Source: Actinomycetota bacterium (GTDB taxonomy: Bacteria; Actinomycetota; Thermoleophilia; Gaiellales; Gaiellaceae). From it: a stretch of DNA of 11,177 bases. Every line of letters begins with the position of its first letter. Position 1 is the stretch's first letter. The stretch lies in assembly GCA_013813345.1 (NCBI GenBank), contig JACCRW010000198.1, positions 1 to 11,177 on the forward strand. The letters are read 5' to 3'. The notes beneath the pieces were generated by a model. That model worked only from the letters and a program-made list of their open reading frames with translations, did not search any database and was not told the origin of the DNA. The position numbers and the translations under genes were made by a program. Below are positions 1-5,723 of this stretch, piece after piece.

Positions 1-1760
1 GCCCGGGCGTCGGCGAGGTCGCTCGCAGCCTCGGCGACGGCAAGCTCGCGTGCCCGCGCGGCCGACGCGCGGACCTTCTCGGTCTCGGCTTCGAGCTCGG
101 TCTCGCGCTCGCGCGCCCGTTCGCCGAGCTCGCGCACCTCTGCGCGCTCACGCTCCGTGGCCGCGCGCTCCTCGATCGCAGTGCGCTCGGCAGCCTCCGC
201 CTCGGCGAGCAGCTCCGCGATTCGCAACCGCTCGGGCGCGACCCGGTTGCGGGCATCCGAGACGACCGATCCCTCGAGGCCGAGGCGCTCGGCCGTCTGG
301 AGCGCGTGCGACGTGCCGGGCCGGCCGAGCGCGACCCGGTAGAGCGGCGCGTGGGTCTCGGGATCGAGCCCGGTCGCCGCGTTCGCTGCGCCGTCCGTCG
401 CGCTCGCCCACTCCTTCAGCTCGGGGTAGTGCGTCGTCACGATCGTCAGCCGCGCCTGCTCGGCGAGTCGCGTCAGGAGCGCCTGCGCGAGCGCGGAGCC
501 TTCGACGGGATCCGTCCCCGATGCGAGCTCGTCGACGAGGACGAGCGAGCGCTCGGTCGCCGAATCCAGGATCGCAACGAGGTTCCTGATGTGGCCGGAG
601 AAGGTCGAGAGGCTCATCTCGATCGACTGCTGGTCGCCGATGTCGGCGAGCACCTCGTCGAACACCGGCAGCCCGGCCGTCACCGCAGGCGGACGAAGCC
701 CGGACTGGTGGAGCAGCGCGGCCAGGCCGAGCGTCTTCAGCGCGACGGTCTTGCCGCCGGTGTTCGGGCCACTGATCACGAGCGCGCGGAGCGGGCCGAG
801 GTCGAGGTCGATCGGGACCGCGGTCGCGGGGTCGAGCAGCGGATGGCGCGCGCCGAGGAGACGCACCTCGCCCGAGACCTCGACCGGCGAGCCGCGCCAG
901 CGCCGGGAGACGGTGCCGCAAGCCACGGCCAAGTCGATCGCGCCCGTCGCTTCGACGAGCACTTCGAGAGCGTCTGCGCGTTCGCCAACCGCGGTCGACA
1001 GCTCGCGCAGGATCCGCACGACCTCCTCCCGCTCGGCGCCGGCGGCCTCCGACTGGCGGTTGTTCAGCTCCACGACCTGGAACGGCTCGACGAAGAGGGT
1101 CTGGCCCGAGCCAGAGGCGTCGTGGACGATCCCGGGCACGCTTCTCCGGGCGCTCGCCTTGACCGCGAGCACCGGGCGACCGCCGCGCTGGGCGACGAAG
1201 TCCTCCTGAAGATGCTCGCGGAGGGCCGGCGAGCGCGACAGCCGTCGCAGCTCCTCGGCGACACGCTGCCGGCCCTCTCGCAGCTCGGTGCGGAGCCTGC
1301 GGAGCCGTGGCGAGGCGGTATCGCGGAGGTCGGAGCCGTCTTGCTCGACGCGGCGACCGATCTCCTCGGCGAGCGGCGCCAGCGTGCGGTCGATCTTGGC
1401 CCCGAGCTCGTCGAGCAGGGGCGCGAGCTCTGCGTGCTCGTCGAGCGCGGCCCGCGCTCGAAGCCCGCCGCCGATTGTCAGCCCGATCGCGCTCAGGGCC
1501 TCGGGCGTGAGGATGCCGCCGAGCGCTGCATGCGCGGCGGCCTCGCGGACGTCGCTGATCCCGCCGAACGGCGGCTCTACCGACGCCTCGAGAAGCGCGA
1601 TCGCCTCGGCGGTCACAGCCTGGCGACGCGCAACCTCGTCGTGGTCGGCCGAGGGCACGAGCGCCCGCGCCAGCTCGGCGCCGGTGGAGGTCGCCGTCGC
1701 GCCCGCGAGCCGCTCGACGATCGCGGGAAACTCGAGAGCGGCGAGCGCTTCGGTGTGCAT
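1..1760 (-). CDS. mutS2: MutS2-family DNA-binding ATPase, C-terminus beyond window
   Basis: MutS2 proteins are MutS-like ATPases without the mismatch-reading domain. They bind branched DNA or collided ribosomes, and their C-terminal Smr domain has nuclease activity. About 586 codons are visible from the ATG at 1758-1760. The N-terminus begins MHTEALAALEFPAIVERLAG, typical of the family. The Walker A motif GPNTGGKT lies at residues 331-338 and Walker B, LVLVDELASGTDP, has its Asp-Glu at 410-411. The last ~70 visible residues are a charged Glu/Arg-rich coiled coil, the linker that precedes the Smr domain. Family members are usually ~770-800 residues, so roughly a quarter, including Smr, lies outside the window. 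The gene starts 51 bp after the O-methyltransferase stop and has no Shine-Dalgarno; a TACACT box 6 nt upstream suggests a leaderless message. Identification is firm; the choice between the repair and ribosome-rescue roles is open. Confidence 0.95.
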   Translation of the reverse strand, partial: MHTEALAALEFPAIVERLAGATATSTGAELARALVPSADHDEVARRQAVTAEAIALLEASVEPPFGGISDVREAAAHAALGGILTPEALSAIGLTIGGGLRARAALDEHAELAPLLDELGAKIDRTLAPLAEEIGRRVEQDGSDLRDTASPRLRRLRTELREGRQRVAEELRRLSRSPALREHLQEDFVAQRGGRPVLAVKASARRSVPGIVHDASGSGQTLFVEPFQVVELNNRQSEAAGAEREEVVRILRELSTAVGERADALEVLVEATGAIDLAVACGTVSRRWRGSPVEVSGEVRLLGARHPLLDPATAVPIDLDLGPLRALVISGPNTGGKTVALKTLGLAALLHQSGLRPPAVTAGLPVFDEVLADIGDQQSIEMSLSTFSGHIRNLVAILDSATERSLVLVDELASGTDPVEGSALAQALLTRLAEQARLTIVTTHYPELKEWASATDGAANAATGLDPETHAPLYRVALGRPGTSHALQTAERLGLEGSVVSDARNRVAPERLRIAELLAEAEAAERTAIEERAATERERAEVRELGERARERETELEAETEKVRASAARARELAVAEAASDLADAR

Positions 1761-1766
1761 CGCCCG

Positions 1767-1772
1767 AGTGTA
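1767..1772 (-). promoter_or_regulatory. Candidate -10 box for leaderless mutS2 transcript
   Basis: TACACT (TANNNT type) on the minus strand ends 6 nt before the mutS2 ATG. Transcription would therefore start at or next to the start codon. No purine-rich ribosome binding site lies upstream and no good -35 is visible (CTCGAA at 17-bp spacing is weak). Leaderless messages are common in actinobacteria; this call is inferred from spacing alone. Confidence 0.45.
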
Positions 1773-1811
1773 CGAACCGCGCGCTGCGATTCGAGGGCTT
1801 TGACCCCGCGC

Positions 1812-2456
1812 CTAGCGGCGGCGGATCAGGGTGACGCCGTCGCGGATCGTCAGCATCACGCAGACCACGCGCTCGTCCGCGACGACACGCGCGTTGAACT
1901 CGCGGAGCGCTCGGGTGTCGTCCGTCTCGTCGTCGCTCTCCTCGAGGACGCGGCCGCTCCAGAGCACGTTGTCGACGACGATCAGGCCGCGCGGCTCGAG
2001 CCGTTCGAGCGCGGCCTCGTAGTAGCCCGCGTAGCCGGACTTGTCGGCGTCGATGAAGACGAGGTCGTAGGGCCCGGGCAGCCGCTCGAGCGCGCGCTCG
2101 GCCGGGCCGACGTGGATCGTGATCCGGTCGGCCCACTCCGTCCGGTCGATCCAACCGGCGGCGAACTCGGCGTGCTTCGGCTCGAGCTCGAGCGTGTCGA
2201 TCGTCCCGTCGGGCGGGAGCACTCGGGCCATCGAGAGAGCCGAGTAGCCGGAGTAGGTGCCGATCTCGAGGACGCGTCGCGCACCGGTCAGGAAGACGAG
2301 GAACTCGAGCAGGCGGCCTTCGAGCTCGCCGGTGAGCATCTGCGGCGACGGCAGCGTCGCGCGCGTCTCGGCCGCGAGCTCGTCGAGGAAGGCGCCGGCC
2401 TGCGTGGTGTGCGCGGCCGCGTAGGCCTCGATCTCCTCGGGGACGACGAACGTCAC
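1812..2456 (-). CDS. SAM-dependent, metal-dependent O-methyltransferase (family 3, CCoAOMT/COMT-like)
   Basis: This is a 214-residue class I methyltransferase that should move a methyl group from SAM to a hydroxyl, probably of a catechol-like substrate; the real substrate cannot be read from sequence. Motif I, VLEIGTYSG, is at residues 62-70. The probable divalent-metal ligands are D136 (in FIDADKSGY), D162 and N163 (in VDNVLWSG). Their 26/27-residue spacing matches caffeoyl-CoA O-methyltransferases as I recall them. The length fits the family (~210-240). I chose the GTG at 2454-2456 because it forms GTGA with the stop of the upstream C1 peptidase, which implies translational coupling, and because VTFVVPEEIEAY is a normal N-terminus for the family; longer in-frame extensions run through the peptidase gene. 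It has no signal peptide and is cytoplasmic. It is co-transcribed with the peptidase, with mutS2 51 bp downstream. Confidence 0.92.
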   Translation of the reverse strand: MTFVVPEEIEAYAAAHTTQAGAFLDELAAETRATLPSPQMLTGELEGRLLEFLVFLTGARRVLEIGTYSGYSALSMARVLPPDGTIDTLELEPKHAEFAAGWIDRTEWADRITIHVGPAERALERLPGPYDLVFIDADKSGYAGYYEAALERLEPRGLIVVDNVLWSGRVLEESDDETDDTRALREFNARVVADERVVCVMLTIRDGVTLIRRR

Positions 2457-3244
2457 GGCTCGACGCCGTAGGCCTCGGTGAAGGCGTCCTGCGCGTAGGC
2501 GACGGAGGCGTGCGCGAAGCCCTTGTCCCCCCAGGCGGCGCCCCAGCTGTTTCGGACGATGAACGTCGTCTCGGTATAGCCGACGAGCGCGATCGCGTGC
2601 CCGCCTCGCGCGGTCTCGCGCTGGTAGACGTCGAGCTTCCCCTTGTTCTCGGTTGCGCGATCCCAGGTCGAGTCGACGTCGAGGCGGGTGAGGATCGGGC
2701 CCTTGGTCGCGAGCCAGAGCCGCCAGTTCTCGAGGTTGCGGCCGAGGTTGAAGTACATGCTGATCTTGAGCTGGGCGGCGATCGCGTAGAAGGTCTTCGC
2801 GTTCCCCTGGTAGGTCTGGCCGGTCGCGAAGGGGAGCACGGAATCGCGGACGGCGCCGAACTTGCGCGAGACCTCGAGGGCTGCCTTCAGACTCGTCCCC
2901 TCGGCTTCGACGAACGTCGTCGGCCGGGTGTTGAAGTCGTCGGTCTCCTTGGCCGCCATCCACTGGAAGCGTGGTGAGATCAGCTCGTTCTGGGCAATCC
3001 GATTCGTCTTGACGAAGTGCCAGCGGAGCATCGCGTCCGCGCAGGCCCAGCCGACGCAGGAGCCGGTCGACCCCTGATCCTGGATCTTCCACCAGGTCTG
3101 GCGAAGATCCTTCTTCGCCGGCACGCGCGGTGCCGCATCGAGCACGCCCGAATCCTCGGCGGTGTCGAGCTTCCAGTCGTCCTCGCGCTCACGCGAGGGA
3201 ATGCAGTTGAGGATTCGCTTCGGTTGCCGTCGCGCTCTTGCCAT
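2453..3244 (-). CDS. Papain-like C1-family cysteine peptidase, no signal peptide
   Basis: This 263-residue peptidase has the papain catalytic set in order: the oxyanion-hole Gln57 in QDQG, nucleophile Cys63 in GSCVGWA, His216 in RGGHAIALVGY and Asn232 in RNSWGAAWGDKGF. The Gln-to-Cys spacing of six equals that of papain (Gln19/Cys25). Only ~50 residues precede the catalytic core, so there is no classic inhibitory propeptide. The N-terminus (MARARRQPKRILNCIPSRER) is basic, not hydrophobic, so the enzyme is probably cytoplasmic, unlike lysosomal or secreted papains. The start ATG at 3242-3244 follows AAGGGG by 6 nt. The stop overlaps the GTG start of the O-methyltransferase by 4 bp. The gene is divergent from the membrane HEAWH protein and probably shares a control region with it. 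Substrate and physiological role are unknown. Confidence 0.92.
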   Translation of the reverse strand: MARARRQPKRILNCIPSREREDDWKLDTAEDSGVLDAAPRVPAKKDLRQTWWKIQDQGSTGSCVGWACADAMLRWHFVKTNRIAQNELISPRFQWMAAKETDDFNTRPTTFVEAEGTSLKAALEVSRKFGAVRDSVLPFATGQTYQGNAKTFYAIAAQLKISMYFNLGRNLENWRLWLATKGPILTRLDVDSTWDRATENKGKLDVYQRETARGGHAIALVGYTETTFIVRNSWGAAWGDKGFAHASVAYAQDAFTEAYGVEP

Positions 3245-3250
3245 CTCGTT

Positions 3251-3256
3251 CCCCTT
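3251..3256 (-). promoter_or_regulatory. Shine-Dalgarno for the C1 peptidase
   Basis: AAGGGG on the minus strand, 6 nt before the ATG at 3244, fixes the peptidase start. It contrasts with the neighbouring mutS2 and membrane-protein starts, which lack a clear ribosome binding site. Confidence 0.7.
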
Positions 3257-3335
3257 CCGTGCCGTCGCTCCGCCGATCGATCCGACCGGCACGTTCCGCA
3301 GAAGCCCGGGAGGGCACGCACCACCTCGCTGGGCA

Positions 3336-3364
3336 ATGCTCGTTCCCCCGCGAGCGGGAGTCAA
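3336..3364 (-). promoter_or_regulatory. Candidate promoter for the C1 peptidase/O-methyltransferase operon
   Basis: The minus strand carries TTGACT (3359-3364, five of six to the -35 consensus), a 17-bp spacer, then GAGCAT (3336-3341, three of six to the -10 consensus). It would give a leader of roughly 85 nt before the peptidase ATG. The -35 abuts the inverted repeat at 3364-3378. The -10 is weak, so this remains a candidate only. Confidence 0.35.
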
Positions 3365-3378
3365 GCCTCTACGAGGCT
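3364..3378. promoter_or_regulatory. Perfect inverted repeat, candidate shared operator
   Basis: AGCCTC-TAC-GAGGCT is a perfect 6-bp inverted repeat with a 3-nt centre. It lies between the putative minus-strand -35 (3359-3364) and the plus-strand -10 (3380-3385), where a bound repressor could block both divergent promoters. It could instead be a chance hairpin. Confidence 0.4.
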
Positions 3379-3379
3379 C

Positions 3380-3385
3380 TAAGTT
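3380..3385 (+). promoter_or_regulatory. Candidate -10 box for leaderless membrane-protein transcript
   Basis: TAAGTT (TANNNT) ends 7 nt before the ATG at 3393, placing the predicted transcription start at about the start codon. The only nearby purine stretch, GGAG at 3389-3392, touches the ATG and is too close to serve as a normal ribosome binding site. This is the same geometry as seen upstream of mutS2. Confidence 0.45.
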
Positions 3386-3392
3386 CTCGGAG

Positions 3393-4409
3393 ATGGAGCC
3401 CGGTTCCCCGCGGTACGCGCGTCGCCTTCGGATCGCCGCGGTGGTGCTGATCCTCGCCTGGTTCTTCTCGCCTCGCTTGCAGGGCTGGATCCCGCTGTGG
3501 CTCCCGTTCCTCGGCTTCGCCGCGCTCGAGGCGCACTTCCTCGTCGCCGGCCTGCGGGAGCGCGGCGCCGCCCCCGGTAGTCGTGGATCGAGCGCCCGCG
3601 GTCGCAGCCCGCAGGAGTCCGACGTGGCCGAGCTCGGCGGCGAGGAGTGGCTCGAGCCGGTGGTCGTCCGGATCGAGGGACAGGACGTCTGGCTGCCGGC
3701 CACCGGCAAGAGCGACGAGGAGGTTGCGGAGCTGATCGACGAGAGCCGAGAGCGGCTGCGCCGCGGCGAGCCCGCCGAGGCCCCGGAGGAGCCGCGGACC
3801 GCTCCACGCCGGCGACGCGGACTCCTTGCCCGGCTCGAGGGCCTCGCCGTGCTCGGCGTGCTCGGGTTCGTGCTGTTCGTGCTGGTTCCGGACGGCGGCT
3901 GGAATGGACTCGACCAATCCGAGCGGACGAGAACCGAGGCGCGGCTCTCGTCCGAGGCCGGACGAATCGCAGGGCACGAGGCACGGATCCATTGCGATGC
4001 CGAAGGCGAGGCCGTGGGCATCGTTCAGCACGCCGACGGCCTCGCCGAGGTCGGCGGCTCGAACGCGTTCCTGACCCCGGCCATCTGCTTCCGGCTCCAC
4101 CGGCTTGCGTTCGAGGACGACGAGGGATCGTTCAGCCAGGCCGCCCGGGCGCTCGCGGTGCTCGCCCACGAGGCCTGGCACTTGCAGGGCGAGGCGAATG
4201 AGGGGATCACGAACTGCTACGCGTTCCAGAGCGGGGTCGAGCTCGGGCAACGGTTGGGCCTGTCTGAGGAGACCGCGGCGCGAATGATGCGCCAGCAGCT
4301 TGCCGACAACGCGACGTTCGCGCGCTCGGCGCCCGCATACCTGGTGCCGCAGGAGTGCCGGAACGGGGGCAGCCTCGATCTCTTCCCCGACCGGAGCCGG
4401 TTTCCCTAG
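3393..4409 (+). CDS. Three-span membrane protein with exported HExxH metalloprotease-like domain
   Basis: This 338-residue protein has two adjacent hydrophobic spans near the N-terminus (about 13-27 and 31-54), a charged Glu/Arg-rich segment (55-146) ending in a run of arginines (139-142), and a third span (149-166). Positive-inside charge puts residues 55-146 in the cytoplasm and 167-338 outside. The exported part carries HEAWHLQGEAN at 259-269, an HExxHxxGxx arrangement like zincins, with Asn269 where metzincins have His or Asp. Nearby acids E267 and E270 are other possible zinc ligands. Cysteines 201, 232, 275 and 322 in this domain could form disulfides. I do not recognise a named family. 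The peptidase function is inferred from HExxH, and an inactive zinc-binding domain is also possible. I chose the ATG at 3393 because the hydrophobic N-terminus starts there and a -10 box sits 7 nt upstream. The stop shares CTAG with the convergent M23 gene. Confidence 0.85.
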   Translation: MEPGSPRYARRLRIAAVVLILAWFFSPRLQGWIPLWLPFLGFAALEAHFLVAGLRERGAAPGSRGSSARGRSPQESDVAELGGEEWLEPVVVRIEGQDVWLPATGKSDEEVAELIDESRERLRRGEPAEAPEEPRTAPRRRRGLLARLEGLAVLGVLGFVLFVLVPDGGWNGLDQSERTRTEARLSSEAGRIAGHEARIHCDAEGEAVGIVQHADGLAEVGGSNAFLTPAICFRLHRLAFEDDEGSFSQAARALAVLAHEAWHLQGEANEGITNCYAFQSGVELGQRLGLSEETAARMMRQQLADNATFARSAPAYLVPQECRNGGSLDLFPDRSRFP

Positions 4410-5317
4410 CGAAGCGCCGGCCGCGGGTCGACGGCTGCGCCTCGGATGCGCGCCTCGAAGTGGAGGTGCGGACCGTTCGAGCGGCCGGACGCGCCGACGA
4501 GACCGAGCCGCGTTCCGGCCGCGAGCCGTTGGCCCACGACCACGTCGATCCTCGAGAGGTGGGCGTAGAGCGTGCGCAGGCCGCCGCCGTGGGCGAGCAC
4601 GACGAGGCGTCCCCAGCCGCCGGGCAACCGCGCCGCCCAGGTCACGCGGCCGGCGGCCGCGGCGACGACCGGCGAGCCGGTGCTCGCGGGATAGTCGATC
4701 CCGGAGTGGAAGCGGTCGCCGCGAGGGCCGAAGCCGTCGCTCGGCGCGACGGCGGACGGGCTGCGAAGCGCGATCCGGACTCGCGGCGGGGCGGTCGCCA
4801 GCGCCGCGAGCGTCGCACGGCCTGCTTGCCCGGTTGGCGCGATCGCCGCCCAGCGCTGGAACCGCCGCAGAGCGCCGTCGAGTCGCGGGCCAAAGCGGCC
4901 GTCGAACGCGCCTGACGGGAAGCCGTGCACGGCGAGCCGGAACTGGAGCTCGGCGACGTCCCAGCCGACGTTGCCGCGCTTCGCCACGCGACTGCCGAGC
5001 GCCGGCCGGCCGAAGAGCCCGAGCGCGGCCCGCGTCCTCGGACCGACGACGCCATCGTCATGGAGCCCGAACCGACGCTGAAACTCCCGGACGGCTGCCG
5101 TCGTGGCCGAACCCGAGGTGCCGTCGACCGTTCCCTGGTAGACGCCGTGGACGCGGAGCCCGATCTGGAGCGCAGCCACGCTGGCGCTCCGCTCGGACCA
5201 CCCCGGCGCGGCCGAGCCGGACGAGGCTGGCAGGAGCACAAGCAGGAGCACGCCGATGACGACAGAGCGACAGGGCAGCGGGCGGCGCATGCGGGTCGGC
5301 GGGTGCGAGGACGACAT
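4406..5317 (-). CDS. Secreted M23 (LytM-type) peptidoglycan endopeptidase with two peptidoglycan-binding domains
   Basis: This 303-residue enzyme should hydrolyse peptide cross-links in the cell wall. The N-terminus has a basic region, a hydrophobic core (VVIGVLLLVLLP, 19-30) and an Ala-rich cleavage region near residues 35-37, so it is exported. Two PG_binding_1 repeats follow at about 43-101 and 111-172, each with the typical VxxLQxxL...DGxxGxxT pattern. The M23 domain spans ~180-303. Zinc ligands are H204 and D208 in HSGIDYP and H286 in HLHFE; the catalytic histidines are probably H253 (YAHLS) and H284. All key residues are present, so it should be active. I prefer the ATG at 5315-5317; an in-frame ATG at 5290 also leaves a signal peptide. 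An ATG at 5374 would fall upstream of the predicted transcript start. The stop TAG overlaps the stop of the convergent membrane gene. Confidence 0.93.
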   Translation of the reverse strand: MSSSHPPTRMRRPLPCRSVVIGVLLLVLLPASSGSAAPGWSERSASVAALQIGLRVHGVYQGTVDGTSGSATTAAVREFQRRFGLHDDGVVGPRTRAALGLFGRPALGSRVAKRGNVGWDVAELQFRLAVHGFPSGAFDGRFGPRLDGALRRFQRWAAIAPTGQAGRATLAALATAPPRVRIALRSPSAVAPSDGFGPRGDRFHSGIDYPASTGSPVVAAAAGRVTWAARLPGGWGRLVVLAHGGGLRTLYAHLSRIDVVVGQRLAAGTRLGLVGASGRSNGPHLHFEARIRGAAVDPRPALR

Positions 5318-5375
5318 CGTTCCGAGGATCTCGAATGGTGGCGGAATCGCAGCAAGAACGCCAGCTGAGTGCATG

Positions 5376-5381
5376 ATTTTA
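5376..5381 (-). promoter_or_regulatory. Candidate -10 box for the M23 endopeptidase
   Basis: TAAAAT on the minus strand is a near-consensus -10 in an AT-rich spot inside GC-rich DNA. It would start a transcript near 5369, giving a leader of about 50 nt before the ATG at 5317. No convincing -35 is seen at 16-18 bp. Confidence 0.5.
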
Positions 5382-5387
5382 TGGCAA

Positions 5388-5398
5388 GAGCTCAGCTC
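5388..5398. promoter_or_regulatory. Palindrome upstream of the M23 -10 box
   Basis: GAGCT-G-AGCTC (as read on the minus strand) is an 11-bp palindrome lying 6 bp upstream of the candidate -10 box, in the -35/-10 spacer. It also overlaps the stop codon of the 74-residue gene. It might be an operator, but such short GC-rich palindromes also arise by chance. Confidence 0.25.
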
Positions 5399-5616
5399 AC
5401 GGACACCGTCCTCCCCGGCCGCCGCCTCGCCGGTGCGTCTTGCAGCCGCGGCGCGGGATGCCCCGTCTCCAGCCGCAGCCGCTCGATCAGCTCGGATGCC
5501 TCGAGCCGCGTCTCCGGGAACGGCTGGTCTGCCCGCTCGCAGAGGACTGCCGCCAGCGCGATCAGCTGTCGGACCGTCGGCTTCCGCTCCTTCGTCGCCC
5601 ATTGCTCTCGTTCCAT
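5392..5616 (-). CDS. Small 74-residue protein, DUF3072-like helical motif
   Basis: This is a short soluble protein with no signal peptide or membrane span. The core reads RQLIALAAVLCERADQPFPE followed by TRLEASELIERLR (residues 16-48). The pattern Q-L-x2-L-x2-L, then F-P-x-T-x2-E-A-S-x2-I-x2-L resembles small actinobacterial proteins of the DUF3072 type; the match is from memory and the function is unknown. The C-terminal ~25 residues are Pro/Arg-rich and look disordered. The start ATG at 5614-5616 has no Shine-Dalgarno. It lies 107 bp downstream of the nuclease-helicase on the same strand, and its stop falls in the control region of the M23 gene. The family-like core makes a real gene more likely than a chance frame. 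Confidence 0.7.
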   Translation of the reverse strand: MEREQWATKERKPTVRQLIALAAVLCERADQPFPETRLEASELIERLRLETGHPAPRLQDAPARRRPGRTVSVS

Positions 5617-5638
5617 GCATGGAGTGAAGCGGAGGAGC

Positions 5639-5656
5639 TGTCACGCATGTGTCACG
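5639..5656. repeat. Direct repeat TGTCACG x2, 11-bp spacing
   Basis: TGTCACG-CATG-TGTCACG: two identical 7-mers are offset by 11 bp, about one helical turn. On the minus strand they read CGTGACA and contain GTGACA, five of six to a -35 box. They lie 23-40 bp upstream of the 74-residue gene, between it and the nuclease-helicase stop. They could be a regulator half-site pair; no -10 at the right spacing was found. Confidence 0.35.
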
Positions 5657-5723
5657 AAAGAGTGCCGATTGTGTGACTCTCGCTCGGAAGGCGGGCCGCA
5701 GCACCGTGCCGCACACGCCGCTC

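Noticed and set aside
148..2154. A 668-codon open minus-strand frame overlapping mutS2
   Set aside because: This is the out-of-phase frame. The true mutS2 frame, which stays open to the left edge, carries Walker A and B and the coiled coil.
306..2471. A 721-codon open frame on the plus strand
   Set aside because: It is antisense to mutS2 and the O-methyltransferase. Its composition is Arg/Glu/Leu/Val-rich without any domain, a shadow of GC-rich codon positions.
3245..3348. Ten-base direct repeat GGGGAACGAG (minus strand) at 3245-3254 and 3339-3348
   Set aside because: One copy is simply the ribosome-binding region of the C1 peptidase. Two copies of a purine-rich 10-mer in a short gap are not enough to argue for a regulatory site.
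5647..5676. A 9-codon plus-strand frame (MCHERVPIV) preceded by GGAGGAG
   Set aside because: The ribosome-binding-like sequence and spacing are good, but there is no downstream plus-strand gene for it to lead and no attenuator-type codon run. Probably chance.
5697..5716. Imperfect hairpin GCGGCAC-G-GTGCTGC (minus strand) after the nuclease-helicase stop as a terminator
   Set aside because: The loop is too tight for the full stem, one pair is a wobble, and no T-tract follows.
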